DNA of 64,000 nucleotides from an uncultured Gammaproteobacteria bacterium (GCA_913060495.1 CAJXRP010000003.1:1-64000); one strand, 5' to 3'. Positions 9,017-18,694 are shown, counted from the first letter of the stretch. Notes: generated by a model not told the origin, from the letters alone. A program made the numbers and translations.

Positions 9017-10030
9017 ATGAACCGTGTTCTTCTTAGTGGCCTCGCACTATGTGGCGCGGTACTTCTTTCGCTAGCCTTGCCTGCATTGGCACAGGATTAT
9101 CAACCGCCACTTACTGAGCATGGCCAGCCCGATCTGCGTGGTGTGTGGAACTTTTCGTCACGCACTCCCCTGCAGCGCCCGGAGAGGTTTGGCGAGATCG
9201 AATTTCTGCAAGACGTGGACAGAGCCACGCTTAACGCACGACCCACTCAAGCTGGCGGAAGTCCAGGAGCCTATCCAAGTCGCGTAATTGGTGCGTACAA
9301 CGGCTACTGGAATGACAGGAATGAATTGCAGGCGAGTGGCAGAACGTCGCTGATTACTCATCCGGCCAATGGGAGAATTCCTCCGGTTCAAGACGGAGTC
9401 CATGTGCAGTTGGGTGGAGACATAACTACAGACGTTGATTTCGGTGAGTCGCGTCCGGTGCGCTATACCCATGGTGGTATCGGGCGTACTGGACCCGAAG
9501 ATCGGGGCCTCTCGGAGCGTTGTTTGGTGTTTGTATCAGGCCCTCCGTTGTTAACCGGTTTCTACAATAATCATATTCAGATTTTCCAGAATGCCGATCA
9601 TGTAGTGCTTTTGATTGAGATGGGCTGGGATGCGCGCATAGTTAGCCTAGATGAAAAGCCTCATATCGACAGTGCAATTCAGCAGTGGTCGGGAGATTCC
9701 CGCGGCTACTGGGATGGCAATACATTGGTTGTCGAGTCGCGTAATTTCAGCGATAAGGTTGGTAGTTTAAGTCTGCGGGGTATTGCCTATGGCAACGCGA
9801 AGGACAGGCTGCTCATCGAGCGTTTTACACCGACTGCTGAGGGAGTTCTGGAATATGAATTTACAGTTGACGATCCAACCACCTTCACCGACAAGATAGT
9901 AGGGCAGTCTTCGATGACCAGCGTGGAAGACAACATCTATGAATTTGCCTGCCATTCCGGCAATTATGCGATGGCAGGAATTCTCCGAGCGGGCCGTGTA
10001 GAAGAGGCCGACGCCGCAGCTGCAAACTAA
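9017..10030 (+). CDS. Exported protein of an unnamed 'GVWNF' family (copy 1)
   Basis: A 337-residue protein with a Sec signal peptide ending near A-L-A-Q (about residue 25). It is the first of three paralogues in this window (others at 31594 and 47409). Shared marks are Q-P-D-L-R-G-V-W-N-F after the signal, G-P-E-D-R-G-L-S-E-R-C-L, G-D-S-R-G-Y-W-D-G-N-T-L-V-V-E, and a C-terminal Y-E-F-A-C-H-S-G-N-Y. The conserved Cys and His could bind metal or form a disulfide, but no catalytic site is recognisable. I know of similar hypothetical proteins in other marine and soil bacteria without an assigned function. Its 3' end overlaps the convergent MBL gene by 4 bases. Confidence 0.8.
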   Translation: MNRVLLSGLALCGAVLLSLALPALAQDYQPPLTEHGQPDLRGVWNFSSRTPLQRPERFGEIEFLQDVDRATLNARPTQAGGSPGAYPSRVIGAYNGYWNDRNELQASGRTSLITHPANGRIPPVQDGVHVQLGGDITTDVDFGESRPVRYTHGGIGRTGPEDRGLSERCLVFVSGPPLLTGFYNNHIQIFQNADHVVLLIEMGWDARIVSLDEKPHIDSAIQQWSGDSRGYWDGNTLVVESRNFSDKVGSLSLRGIAYGNAKDRLLIERFTPTAEGVLEYEFTVDDPTTFTDKIVGQSSMTSVEDNIYEFACHSGNYAMAGILRAGRVEEADAAAAN

Positions 10031-10872
10031 TCTTTTGCTGGAATCGTTCTAGTCTCGCCTGGTAGGGTAAATAGATCAAAGCCGCGTAACTCAACTGGCC
10101 GCAGTAACGGGTCCGCAGAAATCGAGACAGGCACGTGGACTCCTACATTTCTCTTCGCTTTGATTCTGTTGTTCAATATATTCCGCCCGCTTGTTGAGCT
10201 GAAGAACCAATACGGCGGGAATGCCATATGTGGATTGTTACGATTCCAGTGCTCTGCGTCCTGTGCGAAATGCACATCGTTTGGATCGGCGTCTCCCATG
10301 TGCAGCACCGTTGTGTCATCGTTTAACGTTACACGCCAAACGATATTTTCTATATCTAGCCTTCCCGTCGGCCAGCCGGAATGTGGAATACGCACTGCCT
10401 CGATTAGCAATCCTTCCATATTCAATGTTACTGGGGAATCTTTGTATTCAAGACTCACCGCAGTAACGCGCTCATAAATAGCGGCGTCATTGTTGCTGCT
10501 CTCGCTGCGCATAGCGATTACGGCTTGATTTGGTGCATACAGTTTTATATCGGGTTGTTCTCTTAATAGTCGAACCATATCAGCTGGTGAAAAATGGTCG
10601 CCATGATGATGGCTAACAAAAACGGCATCTATGCCGTCATAGGGAGCTGCGCCTGCGAAGAGTGCTTCTTCCATTTCTTCAGGCAGCAACATGTACTGGC
10701 CATAGTCATTTCGAAACAGCGGGTCGAACAAAATCTTGGTGTCGCCATGCTCCACCATTAATCCTTCGTTCGCCATATAATGAGCTGAAGATTCCTGGCC
10801 ATGGATGTTGGTGCTTAGAGTGAAAGTCAAGAGACTCGCTAATATTTGGAATATTTGTTTAATAATGCTCAT
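10027..10872 (-). CDS. Exported MBL-fold metallo-hydrolase
   Basis: A 281-residue protein with an N-terminal signal peptide (I-F-Q-I-L-A-S-L-L-T-F, cleavage near I-H-G-Q). The metallo-beta-lactamase zinc motif is clear: S-H-H-H-G-D-H-F, with later H-S-G-W-P and H-M-G-D-A-D supplying further ligands. The D-T-K-I-L-F-D-P start of the fold resembles UlaG-like hydrolases. It is translated from an ATG overlapping the stop of the deacetylase gene by 4 bases, so the two are translationally coupled. Substrate unknown; a periplasmic lactone or phosphoester is possible. Confidence 0.8.
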   Translation of the reverse strand: MSIIKQIFQILASLLTFTLSTNIHGQESSAHYMANEGLMVEHGDTKILFDPLFRNDYGQYMLLPEEMEEALFAGAAPYDGIDAVFVSHHHGDHFSPADMVRLLREQPDIKLYAPNQAVIAMRSESSNNDAAIYERVTAVSLEYKDSPVTLNMEGLLIEAVRIPHSGWPTGRLDIENIVWRVTLNDDTTVLHMGDADPNDVHFAQDAEHWNRNNPHMAFPPYWFFSSTSGRNILNNRIKAKRNVGVHVPVSISADPLLRPVELRGFDLFTLPGETRTIPAKD

Positions 10873-11636
10873 TCGCTATTCTTTCTCGCGAAGAGTTCTG
10901 ACAGGGTTTTCACCGAGTAGCCGTTTTCTTGAAGCCAAGGTAGTACCTGCTCAAGTATCTGTGTTGTTCGTTCACCTTGTTCGGCGCCATCGTGCAGAAT
11001 GATGATTGCGCCAGGCTTTACGAAGCGTTTGATGTGGCCGACTGCCGCTTGCACATTGTTGTCTCGGTAATCGAAGGGGTAAGCATTGCCTAGCGCTATT
11101 TCATAACCTCTCTCATCCTTCAAATACGTCGCTTGCTGATCGGTAAAACCCCCGTCGCTCGGGCGATACCATTTCATGTCAGATTCGGTCCAGAAATTAC
11201 TAAGCATAGAATGAGTTTTTTCGACGTTCACGATAAATTCCGTTAGTCCCATTGCGGAAGAGGGTGCGGTACCGAAACCATGGTTTGCTAGTTCATGGCC
11301 GCTATCTTTAATAGTATGCAGAAGCTGTAGATCTTTTATGCTTCGTTGACCATCCACGAAGAACGTTGCATGGGGGTTTCCTGGAGTTGCGCCCAGCAAG
11401 TCGAGAATTCGCTGTGTTGAATCGCCATTCGGCGAGTCGTCGATTGTGAGCGCAACCCAATTATAATCTATTGGAATATCGAAGAAGGCTTGCTCATATT
11501 GGTTGCGCGCAACTCCTAACGTGATTGGGGCGATGGCGCGTGACAGACCGGCGCGTACTGATTTGCCATTGCCAATACAGGAGGTAATTACCAGTGAGAG
11601 GACAAGAACGAACGGAATCTGAATAATTTTCTTCAT
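10869..11636 (-). CDS. Polysaccharide deacetylase family lipoprotein
   Basis: A 255-residue NodB-homology protein with a lipoprotein signal (V-I-T-S-C, Cys20). The five family motifs can be traced: L-T-I-D-D-S-P (metal and catalytic Asp pair), G-H-E-L-A-N-H (zinc His pair), R-P-S-D-G-G, the strand near L-G-N-A-Y-P-F-D, and I-L-H-D-G. These enzymes remove acetyl groups from N-acetyl sugars in peptidoglycan or chitin-like glycans. The signal puts it in the periplasm. It forms a tight two-gene unit with the MBL hydrolase, with the S46 peptidase 24 bases upstream on the same strand. Confidence 0.85.
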   Translation of the reverse strand: MKKIIQIPFVLVLSLVITSCIGNGKSVRAGLSRAIAPITLGVARNQYEQAFFDIPIDYNWVALTIDDSPNGDSTQRILDLLGATPGNPHATFFVDGQRSIKDLQLLHTIKDSGHELANHGFGTAPSSAMGLTEFIVNVEKTHSMLSNFWTESDMKWYRPSDGGFTDQQATYLKDERGYEIALGNAYPFDYRDNNVQAAVGHIKRFVKPGAIIILHDGAEQGERTTQILEQVLPWLQENGYSVKTLSELFARKNSE

Positions 11637-11659
11637 AGTCTATCTCGTTATATTTCTAA

Positions 11660-13864
11660 TTATTGAACGATTGTCATTTCTTCTAAGAGATTGGTCGCGC
11701 CATCCATATATTCCATCACCCAAAGCATATAGCGAGCGTCTACTGAGATTGCACGATTCTTTGCGTCGTCAAAATCCCAGTCGCCAATGATACTTTCGTA
11801 GACACCATCGAACAGCAGCCCAACAAGTTGTGCTTTACTGTTCATGGTGGCTGTGCCGGAATTGCCGCCGGTGATGTCCAGTGTGCTCAGGAAGTTCACC
11901 GGCACTGTGCTTAATGATGGCAAGACATAATCGCCATACTGTCCTGCACGTATAAGATCTAACTGCTTCGCAGGAGCATTAAAGGGCTCGATGCCGGTGT
12001 CTTTGCCGAGAATCCCTTCCAGAGAGGTAAATGGCTGGTTGATTAGGCCGTCTTTCGGTTGATTACCGCGTACTTGACCAAATGTGACGCGCAGTGAGCT
12101 ATTGGCATCGGCGTATATCGGTTGGCCTAGACTGCGGTTATAAGCAATAACAGCTTCCATATACTCTGGGCGCCAGCGCTGAAATTGACCCCGTAGTTCT
12201 TTGCTTTCGAGTTCGAGTGCCATGCGCTCAGCATAGGAAGCCACCGCGTAACTAATCAATGGGTCGTCGCTGTTCTCAAATTCTTCTATGGAGCTGTCTA
12301 GCCATGCTAGTCGCGTCTCCTCGTCATCCAGTGATGTTTGTGCATAGCTGTCCTCGATAATCTGCTCCACCTGACCCTGATCGAAGTTACTAGAAATACC
12401 GAAGAAGGAATCTGTTGCTTGAGATCGATGCTGCTCGGGCAGTTCGGCGTAGCGAGAAAGCAAGTAACTAAGCGTGGCTTTGTCCACGGTCTCGTCGAAG
12501 CGTCTGCTAATGGCTTGCATCGATTGTCGCAAGCGTCTTAAGTCGCGCTCTTGGTAACCGGGCTCTCTTTCTGCATCAGGCTTCTGCTTCTCCATAGCTA
12601 AGCGATACAGGCGATGCGCAGCACTAGGCAAAGTTGCATAGCCCATATAGCTGCGCACAAGATCGCGTTCGCGTGTTGCATGGTTTGAGTCTATTAGAGC
12701 TCCTAGCTGGCCTATCGCGGGGGCATACTGTTCGCGTCTTTGTGAATCGCTGTTAATCCACTCGGCAAGATCAGCTTCCGCTGTTTTGCGTCTATCTATG
12801 AAGTCGCTCTTCCCATAGCTCTCTACCATGGACTGAAAGTTCTTTGAGTAGTTGTTCAGGCTGGCGAGTGTGTTTTCATAGGCGATGCGCGCTGCACTTC
12901 CTTCTACGGAATTTTCATTGATGATGCTGATTATGTCCTCACGAAAACCGCGCGCCTCGGGGTAGTACCATTCAAATTCATTCTCGATTTCGGCGGTTGT
13001 GCGGTAGCGGTTTGTGCCGCCGGGGTAGCCTACGCCCATAACAAAGTCGCCATCTTCTACACCCTTTGCGCTAACTTCTAAAAAGCTTGCAGGAGAGTAG
13101 GGCACATTGTCCTCGTTGTACTCCGCGGGTTGCCCGTCTGTTCCTACGTAAGCTCGATAGAAACCAAAGTCGCCGGTGTGACGCGGCCACTGCCAGTTAT
13201 CGATATCGCCACCGTATTTTCCGATGCTTGTTGCGGGCGCATAGACGAGTCGCACATCACGAACTTCCAAGCGTTTAATCAGGAAATATTCCAAGCCCTG
13301 GTGAAACGAGGAGACTCCGCAGCGATGATTGCCCGATGATTCGCAGTCCGCTATCAGTGACTTTCGATTCGCCTCGATCATTTTGTAACGATCTATTCCA
13401 GAAGTTGAAGAAGTTACGCCTGCCAACACGCTTGCAGTAACGTCCGTTACCTCTTCAGTGACATACACGCGGGTACCTGGCGCAGTTGGAATCTCTTCGC
13501 GGAGCTGCTTCGCTAAGAAGCCGTCGACGAGTAGATTGTTGTCCGGTGTGCTGTTGTACTGCACAGAGCCATAGACGCAGTGATGGTTGGTTACTACCAA
13601 TCCCTGAGGCGACACGAACGAGGCACTGCAGCCACCCAAGCTGACGACGGCATTCATTGGAAACTGATCGAGGCGACTGAGGTTCTCTGGATTGATTTCG
13701 AGGCCTAGCTGCCGTAGTTGATCGCTCAGATCGGGCAGTTGATGTGGCTGCCACATGCCTTCATCGGCGATGGAGCTTGTGCCAATTGCAGCAAAGATTA
13801 TGAGAGGTGTTAGAGCTCGGCGAATGAATTGCGCAGATTCTTGATTTAGCTTCATGGTAAACAT
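11660..13864 (-). CDS. S46 family dipeptidyl-peptidase, DPP7-like
   Basis: A 734-residue exported serine peptidase of family S46, close to the usual family length. The chymotrypsin-like catalytic His lies in V-V-T-N-H-H-C-V-Y (94-95) and the Ser is Ser669 in T-G-G-N-S-G-T. Eighteen residues after the Ser, where DPP11 has an Arg that selects acidic P1 residues, this protein has Gly687 in L-F-D-G. That points to the DPP7 type, which prefers hydrophobic P1 residues. It would release dipeptides from peptides in the periplasm. A signal peptide runs through A-A-I-G-T-S-S-I-A-D. Likely first gene of a unit with the deacetylase and MBL genes. Confidence 0.9.
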   Translation of the reverse strand: MFTMKLNQESAQFIRRALTPLIIFAAIGTSSIADEGMWQPHQLPDLSDQLRQLGLEINPENLSRLDQFPMNAVVSLGGCSASFVSPQGLVVTNHHCVYGSVQYNSTPDNNLLVDGFLAKQLREEIPTAPGTRVYVTEEVTDVTASVLAGVTSSTSGIDRYKMIEANRKSLIADCESSGNHRCGVSSFHQGLEYFLIKRLEVRDVRLVYAPATSIGKYGGDIDNWQWPRHTGDFGFYRAYVGTDGQPAEYNEDNVPYSPASFLEVSAKGVEDGDFVMGVGYPGGTNRYRTTAEIENEFEWYYPEARGFREDIISIINENSVEGSAARIAYENTLASLNNYSKNFQSMVESYGKSDFIDRRKTAEADLAEWINSDSQRREQYAPAIGQLGALIDSNHATRERDLVRSYMGYATLPSAAHRLYRLAMEKQKPDAEREPGYQERDLRRLRQSMQAISRRFDETVDKATLSYLLSRYAELPEQHRSQATDSFFGISSNFDQGQVEQIIEDSYAQTSLDDEETRLAWLDSSIEEFENSDDPLISYAVASYAERMALELESKELRGQFQRWRPEYMEAVIAYNRSLGQPIYADANSSLRVTFGQVRGNQPKDGLINQPFTSLEGILGKDTGIEPFNAPAKQLDLIRAGQYGDYVLPSLSTVPVNFLSTLDITGGNSGTATMNSKAQLVGLLFDGVYESIIGDWDFDDAKNRAISVDARYMLWVMEYMDGATNLLEEMTIVQ

Positions 13865-14169
13865 TGTTTGGCCACCCGGTTAACTAGATAGGGGATAGAG
13901 AATTTGGTGAATAGTTAGATGCCAGATAGAAAGACAGAGGTATCTGGCTTAGACGCACATAATACTGACACCCAGTGCAGTATCGCAAGATTTATACGGT
14001 CAATTCGGCCCGGATCATGGCGTTGCCACCGCCAATGAGCGAGGGGCGTGGACTTCGAGCGCATTAGCTTTTAGTCTAGTGCTTAGCTAAACCCAACTTC
14101 CAATAATAGACTGTGGCAGGCCCTCTTCTTTGTAAGTGCTAAGCCGGCAGCATAATAGGGTCAAAATTC
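13865..14169. promoter_or_regulatory. Divergent control region between the S46 peptidase and a PQQ dehydrogenase
   Basis: No gene is visible. This 305-base gap separates two outward-facing genes and must hold both promoters. It contains a perfect inverted repeat, GCCAGATA at 13921-13928 and TATCTGGC at 13941-13948, with a 12-base spacer, lying about 57 bases upstream of the peptidase start. It may be an operator or a hairpin in the peptidase leader. I cannot pick out convincing -10/-35 boxes. Confidence 0.4.
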
Positions 14170-16314
14170 ATGCTCTCATCAATCAAAATCCTGAGAACCT
14201 CCGCGTTCTTCTTTACCTCAATTTTTCTATTGTTTTCCAGCCAGCTAATGGCACAAGGTCTAACCGGCACGGAGAACGGCGAATGGCGCTATCTCGGTGG
14301 TGATGCAGGCAATACCCGCTACTCGCCGCTGAATCAGATCAATGCCTCGAACTTCTCCGAGCTCGAACAGGCTTGGATTTGGCGCAGCGATAATTTTGGT
14401 CCAAATCTGGATTACTTCTCGCGCTCCACGCCGACCTACGTGGATGGTATTTTATATACTGTAGCGACCCCGCGGCGGCAGGTTATTGCGATGGACCCTG
14501 CTACAGGGGAGAATTTATGGACTTTTCGCGAGCCAGCTACGATTCGTCACCAGCGTTCACCCCGGCAGGCATACGGTAAAGGCGTTGCCCATGCTGAGGT
14601 AAACGGTAGAGGCGTTGTCTATATCACGACGCCGGGTTTCTTTCTGTGGGCGCTAGATGCCAAGACCGGCAGACCCTTGGAGAATTGGGGAACACCTCCT
14701 GACTTGGATGGCTTTGAGCAAACCGGCGTCATCGATCTAATTCCCAAACTGGTTGAAGACTGGGGCCCTTGGCAAGACTATGTCGTTGCTGGCGGCAGTT
14801 ACGATGCAGATTACGGCATACCCCGCGAGCTAGGCATGGTCACTGCTTCTGCTCCGCCTATCGTTGTTAACGGTGTGGTAGTTGTCTTGGTCGGACATCA
14901 GCCCAGCTACGGCCAGACTCGCATTGAAAATGTGCCGGGTGACATCATGGGTTTCGATGCTGCTACCGGAGAATTTCTTTGGAAGTTCCACTCCATACCT
15001 AGGCCGGGTGAAGTAGGGCACGAGACCTGGGAAAATGATGCCTGGCAATGGTCTGGGGACATCTCGACCTGGGCACCTGCTTCTGCCGATCCAGAGCTTG
15101 GCCTTGTGTATATGGTGACAAATGCATCGACGGTGCAGGCCTACGCGGGCCATCGCCCAGGTTACAACTTGTTTGGCGGCAGTGTGTTGGCGCTAGATGT
15201 GCAAACCGGTGAGCGCCGTTGGCACTATCAGATTCATCGCAGCGATCAGTGGAACTACGATCTACCTACACCCCCAATTCTGATGGACTTAACTGTGGAC
15301 GGGCAGTCCATTCCTGCATTGGTTCAGAATACCAAACAGGGTCTCGTGTTTGCCTTCAATCGTGAAACCGGCGAGCCCATCTGGCCGATCGAAGATCGTG
15401 AGGTTTTTCAGACTCAGGTGCCCGGAAATTACACGGCGCCGACGCAGCCCTTTCCTACCTGGCCGGAACCGGTTGATCCGATCGTCACCGATGGCTTGAC
15501 GGAAGATTTCGTCATCGACTATACGCCGGAGTTGAAAGAGCAGGCGTTGGTGATTCTCAATGGTTATCGCGCTGGTGGTCTGTATGTGCCGGCTCTTCCG
15601 CAAGGCCATGACAATGAGTACATCAATAACATTGGCTGTATTGGCGGCGGCAATGTGATTCCACATCAGCCGGTTGCCGATCCAAGCACCGGTTTAATGT
15701 TTGCGTCCCACGCGCGTAATTGTTTTGCTCCGGGTTTCATGCGACCGACCAATGGTGTCGATAGAGATAATCCAAGATATCCGATTCCCGGTGATGGTGG
15801 TGCGACTCCAAATAGTACGCCGACTACTGGCAAGACGGTCGCCGCTTGGTTGCCCGGCGGTGGCGGAGGACTTCCGACAATAGACGGTCTGCGTATATTT
15901 AAACCTATGGATAATCAGCTTACGGCTTATCAGATGAATAGCGGTGATAAGGCTTGGTCTATGGCCGTTGGTCCAACTCCCGATTCGATTAAGAGCCATC
16001 CCCTCTTGGAAGGTGTGGATGTGCCAGAGACAGGAGGCGTGGGTTGGTCCATACAGATGGTGATGGATGATCTTCTTGTGCAGACCCGCGCTTTAAGTGA
16101 AGGTATGGTGCAATTTATTCCCGACGCGCCACTAACCTTGAATGCGAGAGACAAGTTTACTGGTGAGATTGTCGGTAGCGTACCGCTGCCTGCGCCGGGT
16201 CAGTACGGCATGATGACTTACTTGCATCAGGGCAAACAGTATATTGTCGTGCAGATCGGCAGCTCGCGCACAGATTTTCCTGCCGGCTTGGTTGCGTTTA
16301 GATTACCTAACTAA
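14170..16314 (+). CDS. PQQ-type beta-propeller dehydrogenase, membrane glucose dehydrogenase-like, atypical active site
   Basis: A 714-residue exported quinoprotein-type protein with a Sec signal ending near L-M-A-Q. Tryptophan-docking repeats (A-x-D-x-x-T-G-E/K-x-x-W) mark an eight-bladed propeller, e.g. A-M-D-P-A-T-G-E-N-L-W and A-L-D-V-Q-T-G-E-R-R-W. Such enzymes oxidise sugars or alcohols in the periplasm using PQQ. The strand where related enzymes have W-D-x-D reads W361-N362-Y-D364: the first Asp, which acts as the base, is Asn. Activity may therefore be low or altered. A 27-base gap leads to the next PQQ-type gene, so the two are probably co-transcribed. Confidence 0.85.
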   Translation: MLSSIKILRTSAFFFTSIFLLFSSQLMAQGLTGTENGEWRYLGGDAGNTRYSPLNQINASNFSELEQAWIWRSDNFGPNLDYFSRSTPTYVDGILYTVATPRRQVIAMDPATGENLWTFREPATIRHQRSPRQAYGKGVAHAEVNGRGVVYITTPGFFLWALDAKTGRPLENWGTPPDLDGFEQTGVIDLIPKLVEDWGPWQDYVVAGGSYDADYGIPRELGMVTASAPPIVVNGVVVVLVGHQPSYGQTRIENVPGDIMGFDAATGEFLWKFHSIPRPGEVGHETWENDAWQWSGDISTWAPASADPELGLVYMVTNASTVQAYAGHRPGYNLFGGSVLALDVQTGERRWHYQIHRSDQWNYDLPTPPILMDLTVDGQSIPALVQNTKQGLVFAFNRETGEPIWPIEDREVFQTQVPGNYTAPTQPFPTWPEPVDPIVTDGLTEDFVIDYTPELKEQALVILNGYRAGGLYVPALPQGHDNEYINNIGCIGGGNVIPHQPVADPSTGLMFASHARNCFAPGFMRPTNGVDRDNPRYPIPGDGGATPNSTPTTGKTVAAWLPGGGGGLPTIDGLRIFKPMDNQLTAYQMNSGDKAWSMAVGPTPDSIKSHPLLEGVDVPETGGVGWSIQMVMDDLLVQTRALSEGMVQFIPDAPLTLNARDKFTGEIVGSVPLPAPGQYGMMTYLHQGKQYIVVQIGSSRTDFPAGLVAFRLPN

Positions 16315-16341
16315 AATTAGCTAAGGTAAGGGGGGCAGAAT

Positions 16342-17766
16342 ATGAAGACAGGTCTTGCTTTTAGTTCTGCGTATTTTTGTTTAACAAGCTTCGCCTTCGC
16401 AGCGGAGTCCCCTCCTAGCGCCCTTGTTGATCCTATTCCTCAGAGGATTGATAAGGGCGAGATCGTTGTGATTGCGCAAGAATTTCTGCGGCTTCCACAG
16501 ACGCTCGATTCGAATGACGTCCCCCTGACTAATAATGCCTATGCACGCTTGCAATACATGCAGCCAATTCCGGATGGATCGGGGAGGCTCGTCATCAATG
16601 AGCTGCGTGGTGTGCTCTACATTTATGATGAAGCCGCAAACACGCTTGATGCGTTTCTGGATATTCGCGATGCGGGGGTCGGCTTCGATGATTCGATGTA
16701 TCCTAATGAAACTGGTCTGGCAGGTTTCGCCTTTCATCCACAGTTCGCGCAAATGGGTCGCCCTGGGTATGGGAAGTTTTATACGGCGTTTAGCGCCAGT
16801 TCAGACAGCGGTGTAGCAAATTACTTAGATGACAACTCGGATAGTCACGAGAGCGTAATACGCGAATGGACGGCTACGGATGCAAGTGCCAGCATTTTTT
16901 CGGGAACATCGCGAGAGATATTTCGTATCGGTCAGTTCGCGCAAAATCATAACATTGGTACTTTGGCGTTTAATACTGCGGCGACTTCCGCTGATTCAGA
17001 TTATGGTCTGCTCTTCGCCAGTCTCGGCGATGGCGGTGCGGCTAACGACCCGAATGAGAACGGGCAATCATTAGCTACACCAATGTCCTCAATAATTCGA
17101 ATAGATCCGCTCAATTACGATCGCCGCACTTCTTACTCGATACCTCAAGACAACCCCTTTGTAGATAGAGTCGGCGTGGCTCCTGAAATTTGGGCTTACG
17201 GCCTGCGTCATCCGCAACACTTTTCATTCGATGCTGACGGCACTATGTACATCGCGGACATCGGGCAAAATCAGGTGGAGGAAATTAATATTGGCGTCAG
17301 CGGGGCGAACTATGGCTGGCGTGTGCGGGAAGGTACGTTTGCGACCGCTTTCGGCATCGGGAATGTGAGGCCGAATTCCGTTTACCCTAGGCCGAATGAT
17401 ACTGAAGAATTTACATACCCTGCTCTTCAATTTGATCATGACGAAGGCAATGCCGTTGGTAGTGTCTTTGTATACCGTGGAGCAGGAATACCTCAGCTCG
17501 CAGGAAAAATTGTGTTTAGCGATATGGTGACGGGTCGCGTTTTCTACGCTGAAAGGCAAGGCTTGCAGGCAGACAAGCCAGGCGGCATTCAGGAGCTGCG
17601 CATTCGCCTAGGTGAAAGTGAGGTAAATATTGCTGAAGCTGTGGGTATTGAGAATACTTATGGTGGTGGCAAGCGAGCAGATTTAAGACTTGGCATCGAC
17701 GCCGCTGGAGAGCTGTATCTGTTAACGAAAGCCGATGGCTGGGTGCGTAAGCTAGTCGCAGAATAA
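16342..17766 (+). CDS. Soluble PQQ-dependent sugar dehydrogenase family protein (YliI-like)
   Basis: A 474-residue exported six-bladed beta-propeller of the soluble glucose/sorbosone dehydrogenase family, with a signal peptide ending A-F-A-A. Family hallmarks include G-L-A-G-F-A-F-H-P-Q-F, G-D-G-G-A-A-N-D-P, E-I-W-A-Y-G-L-R-H-P-Q and D-I-G-Q-N-Q-V-E-E-I-N, which supply the catalytic and PQQ-contact side chains in the family. It should oxidise an aldose or related sugar in the periplasm if PQQ is available; no pqq biosynthesis genes are in the window. The start follows AAGGGGGGCAG, and the gene appears to be the second of a two-gene operon with the preceding dehydrogenase. Confidence 0.85.
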   Translation: MKTGLAFSSAYFCLTSFAFAAESPPSALVDPIPQRIDKGEIVVIAQEFLRLPQTLDSNDVPLTNNAYARLQYMQPIPDGSGRLVINELRGVLYIYDEAANTLDAFLDIRDAGVGFDDSMYPNETGLAGFAFHPQFAQMGRPGYGKFYTAFSASSDSGVANYLDDNSDSHESVIREWTATDASASIFSGTSREIFRIGQFAQNHNIGTLAFNTAATSADSDYGLLFASLGDGGAANDPNENGQSLATPMSSIIRIDPLNYDRRTSYSIPQDNPFVDRVGVAPEIWAYGLRHPQHFSFDADGTMYIADIGQNQVEEINIGVSGANYGWRVREGTFATAFGIGNVRPNSVYPRPNDTEEFTYPALQFDHDEGNAVGSVFVYRGAGIPQLAGKIVFSDMVTGRVFYAERQGLQADKPGGIQELRIRLGESEVNIAEAVGIENTYGGGKRADLRLGIDAAGELYLLTKADGWVRKLVAE

Positions 17767-17920
17767 GAGTTTTAGGAAGATAGGTTTTCAATTGAGAGGT
17801 AACAATAGAGCTGTGTTCTAACTACTTCTGAGACTTTAAGAGTAGGTGTGCACGGCGCAGGAATCGAGTAAGCTTGGGCAATCGATATAATTGCTAGATC
17901 GAAAAATTAAGAAGATATAT

Positions 17921-18643
17921 ATGACTACCAACACGCCTATTTATCCTCACGGAAATGTAGAAGAAATTGCCGAAGACCTTTTTATGCTTCGTGGCAGTAT
18001 CAAGATGAACCCTCTGGTTCGTATTACGCGAAATATGGGAATTATTAGGAACGGCGATGAGCTATCTCTGATTAATCCTGTGCGCGTTAATGCGAAGGTG
18101 GAAGCGCAGATTGAGAAGCTAGGGAAGATCAAGCACGTTATTCGTTTGGGTTTCTTCCATGGTGTCGACGATCCCTACTATGTTGAGAAATATGGAGCTC
18201 AGATGTGGGCTCAGTCGGGGGGCACTACTTACACAGAGCCCAAGATCGACAAAGAGCTTGATAGTCTAGCGCCACTTCCATTCGATAATGGGGAGATTTT
18301 CGAATTTGCAGGAACAACGCAGCCAGAGTGCGCCCTGCTCATAAGTCGCGGAAGAGGGGTTTTATTTACCTGCGATGCGATTCAGCATTACGGCAATTAT
18401 AGTTACAACAATATTCTAGCGAAGATACTAATGCCTTTTATTGGCTTTCCTCGAACTACACTTGTAGGGCCTATCTGGCTGAAGTATCAGACCCCGGAAG
18501 GCGAGAGTCTGGAGGGAGAGTTCAGAAGATTGTTGGAGCTCAAGTTTGATTGCTTGCTAGCGGCTCACGGCACCTTGTTAGAAACGGGCGCGCACGCGGC
18601 GGTAGAGCGAGCAATAGACAAAGCGTTCGAGAGAAAAAAATAA
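17921..18643 (+). CDS. MBL-fold-like protein, DUF4336-like
   Basis: A 240-residue cytoplasmic protein with the general layout of the metallo-beta-lactamase fold. It has no H-x-H-x-D-H motif. Instead the equivalent strand reads F-F-H-G-V-D-D, and later there are C-D-A-I-Q-H-Y and A-A-H-G-T-L, so a partial metal site may remain. This wording resembles the DUF4336/MBL-like proteins of unknown function. An upstream TTG (17891) is in frame, but ATG 17921 follows AAGAAGA and fits better. The nitronate monooxygenase starts 51 bases downstream. Confidence 0.6.
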   Translation: MTTNTPIYPHGNVEEIAEDLFMLRGSIKMNPLVRITRNMGIIRNGDELSLINPVRVNAKVEAQIEKLGKIKHVIRLGFFHGVDDPYYVEKYGAQMWAQSGGTTYTEPKIDKELDSLAPLPFDNGEIFEFAGTTQPECALLISRGRGVLFTCDAIQHYGNYSYNNILAKILMPFIGFPRTTLVGPIWLKYQTPEGESLEGEFRRLLELKFDCLLAAHGTLLETGAHAAVERAIDKAFERKK

Positions 18644-18694
18644 TTTACCGATAAATATTTAGATTCGAAATCAACACCAGTGAAGGAATTATCC

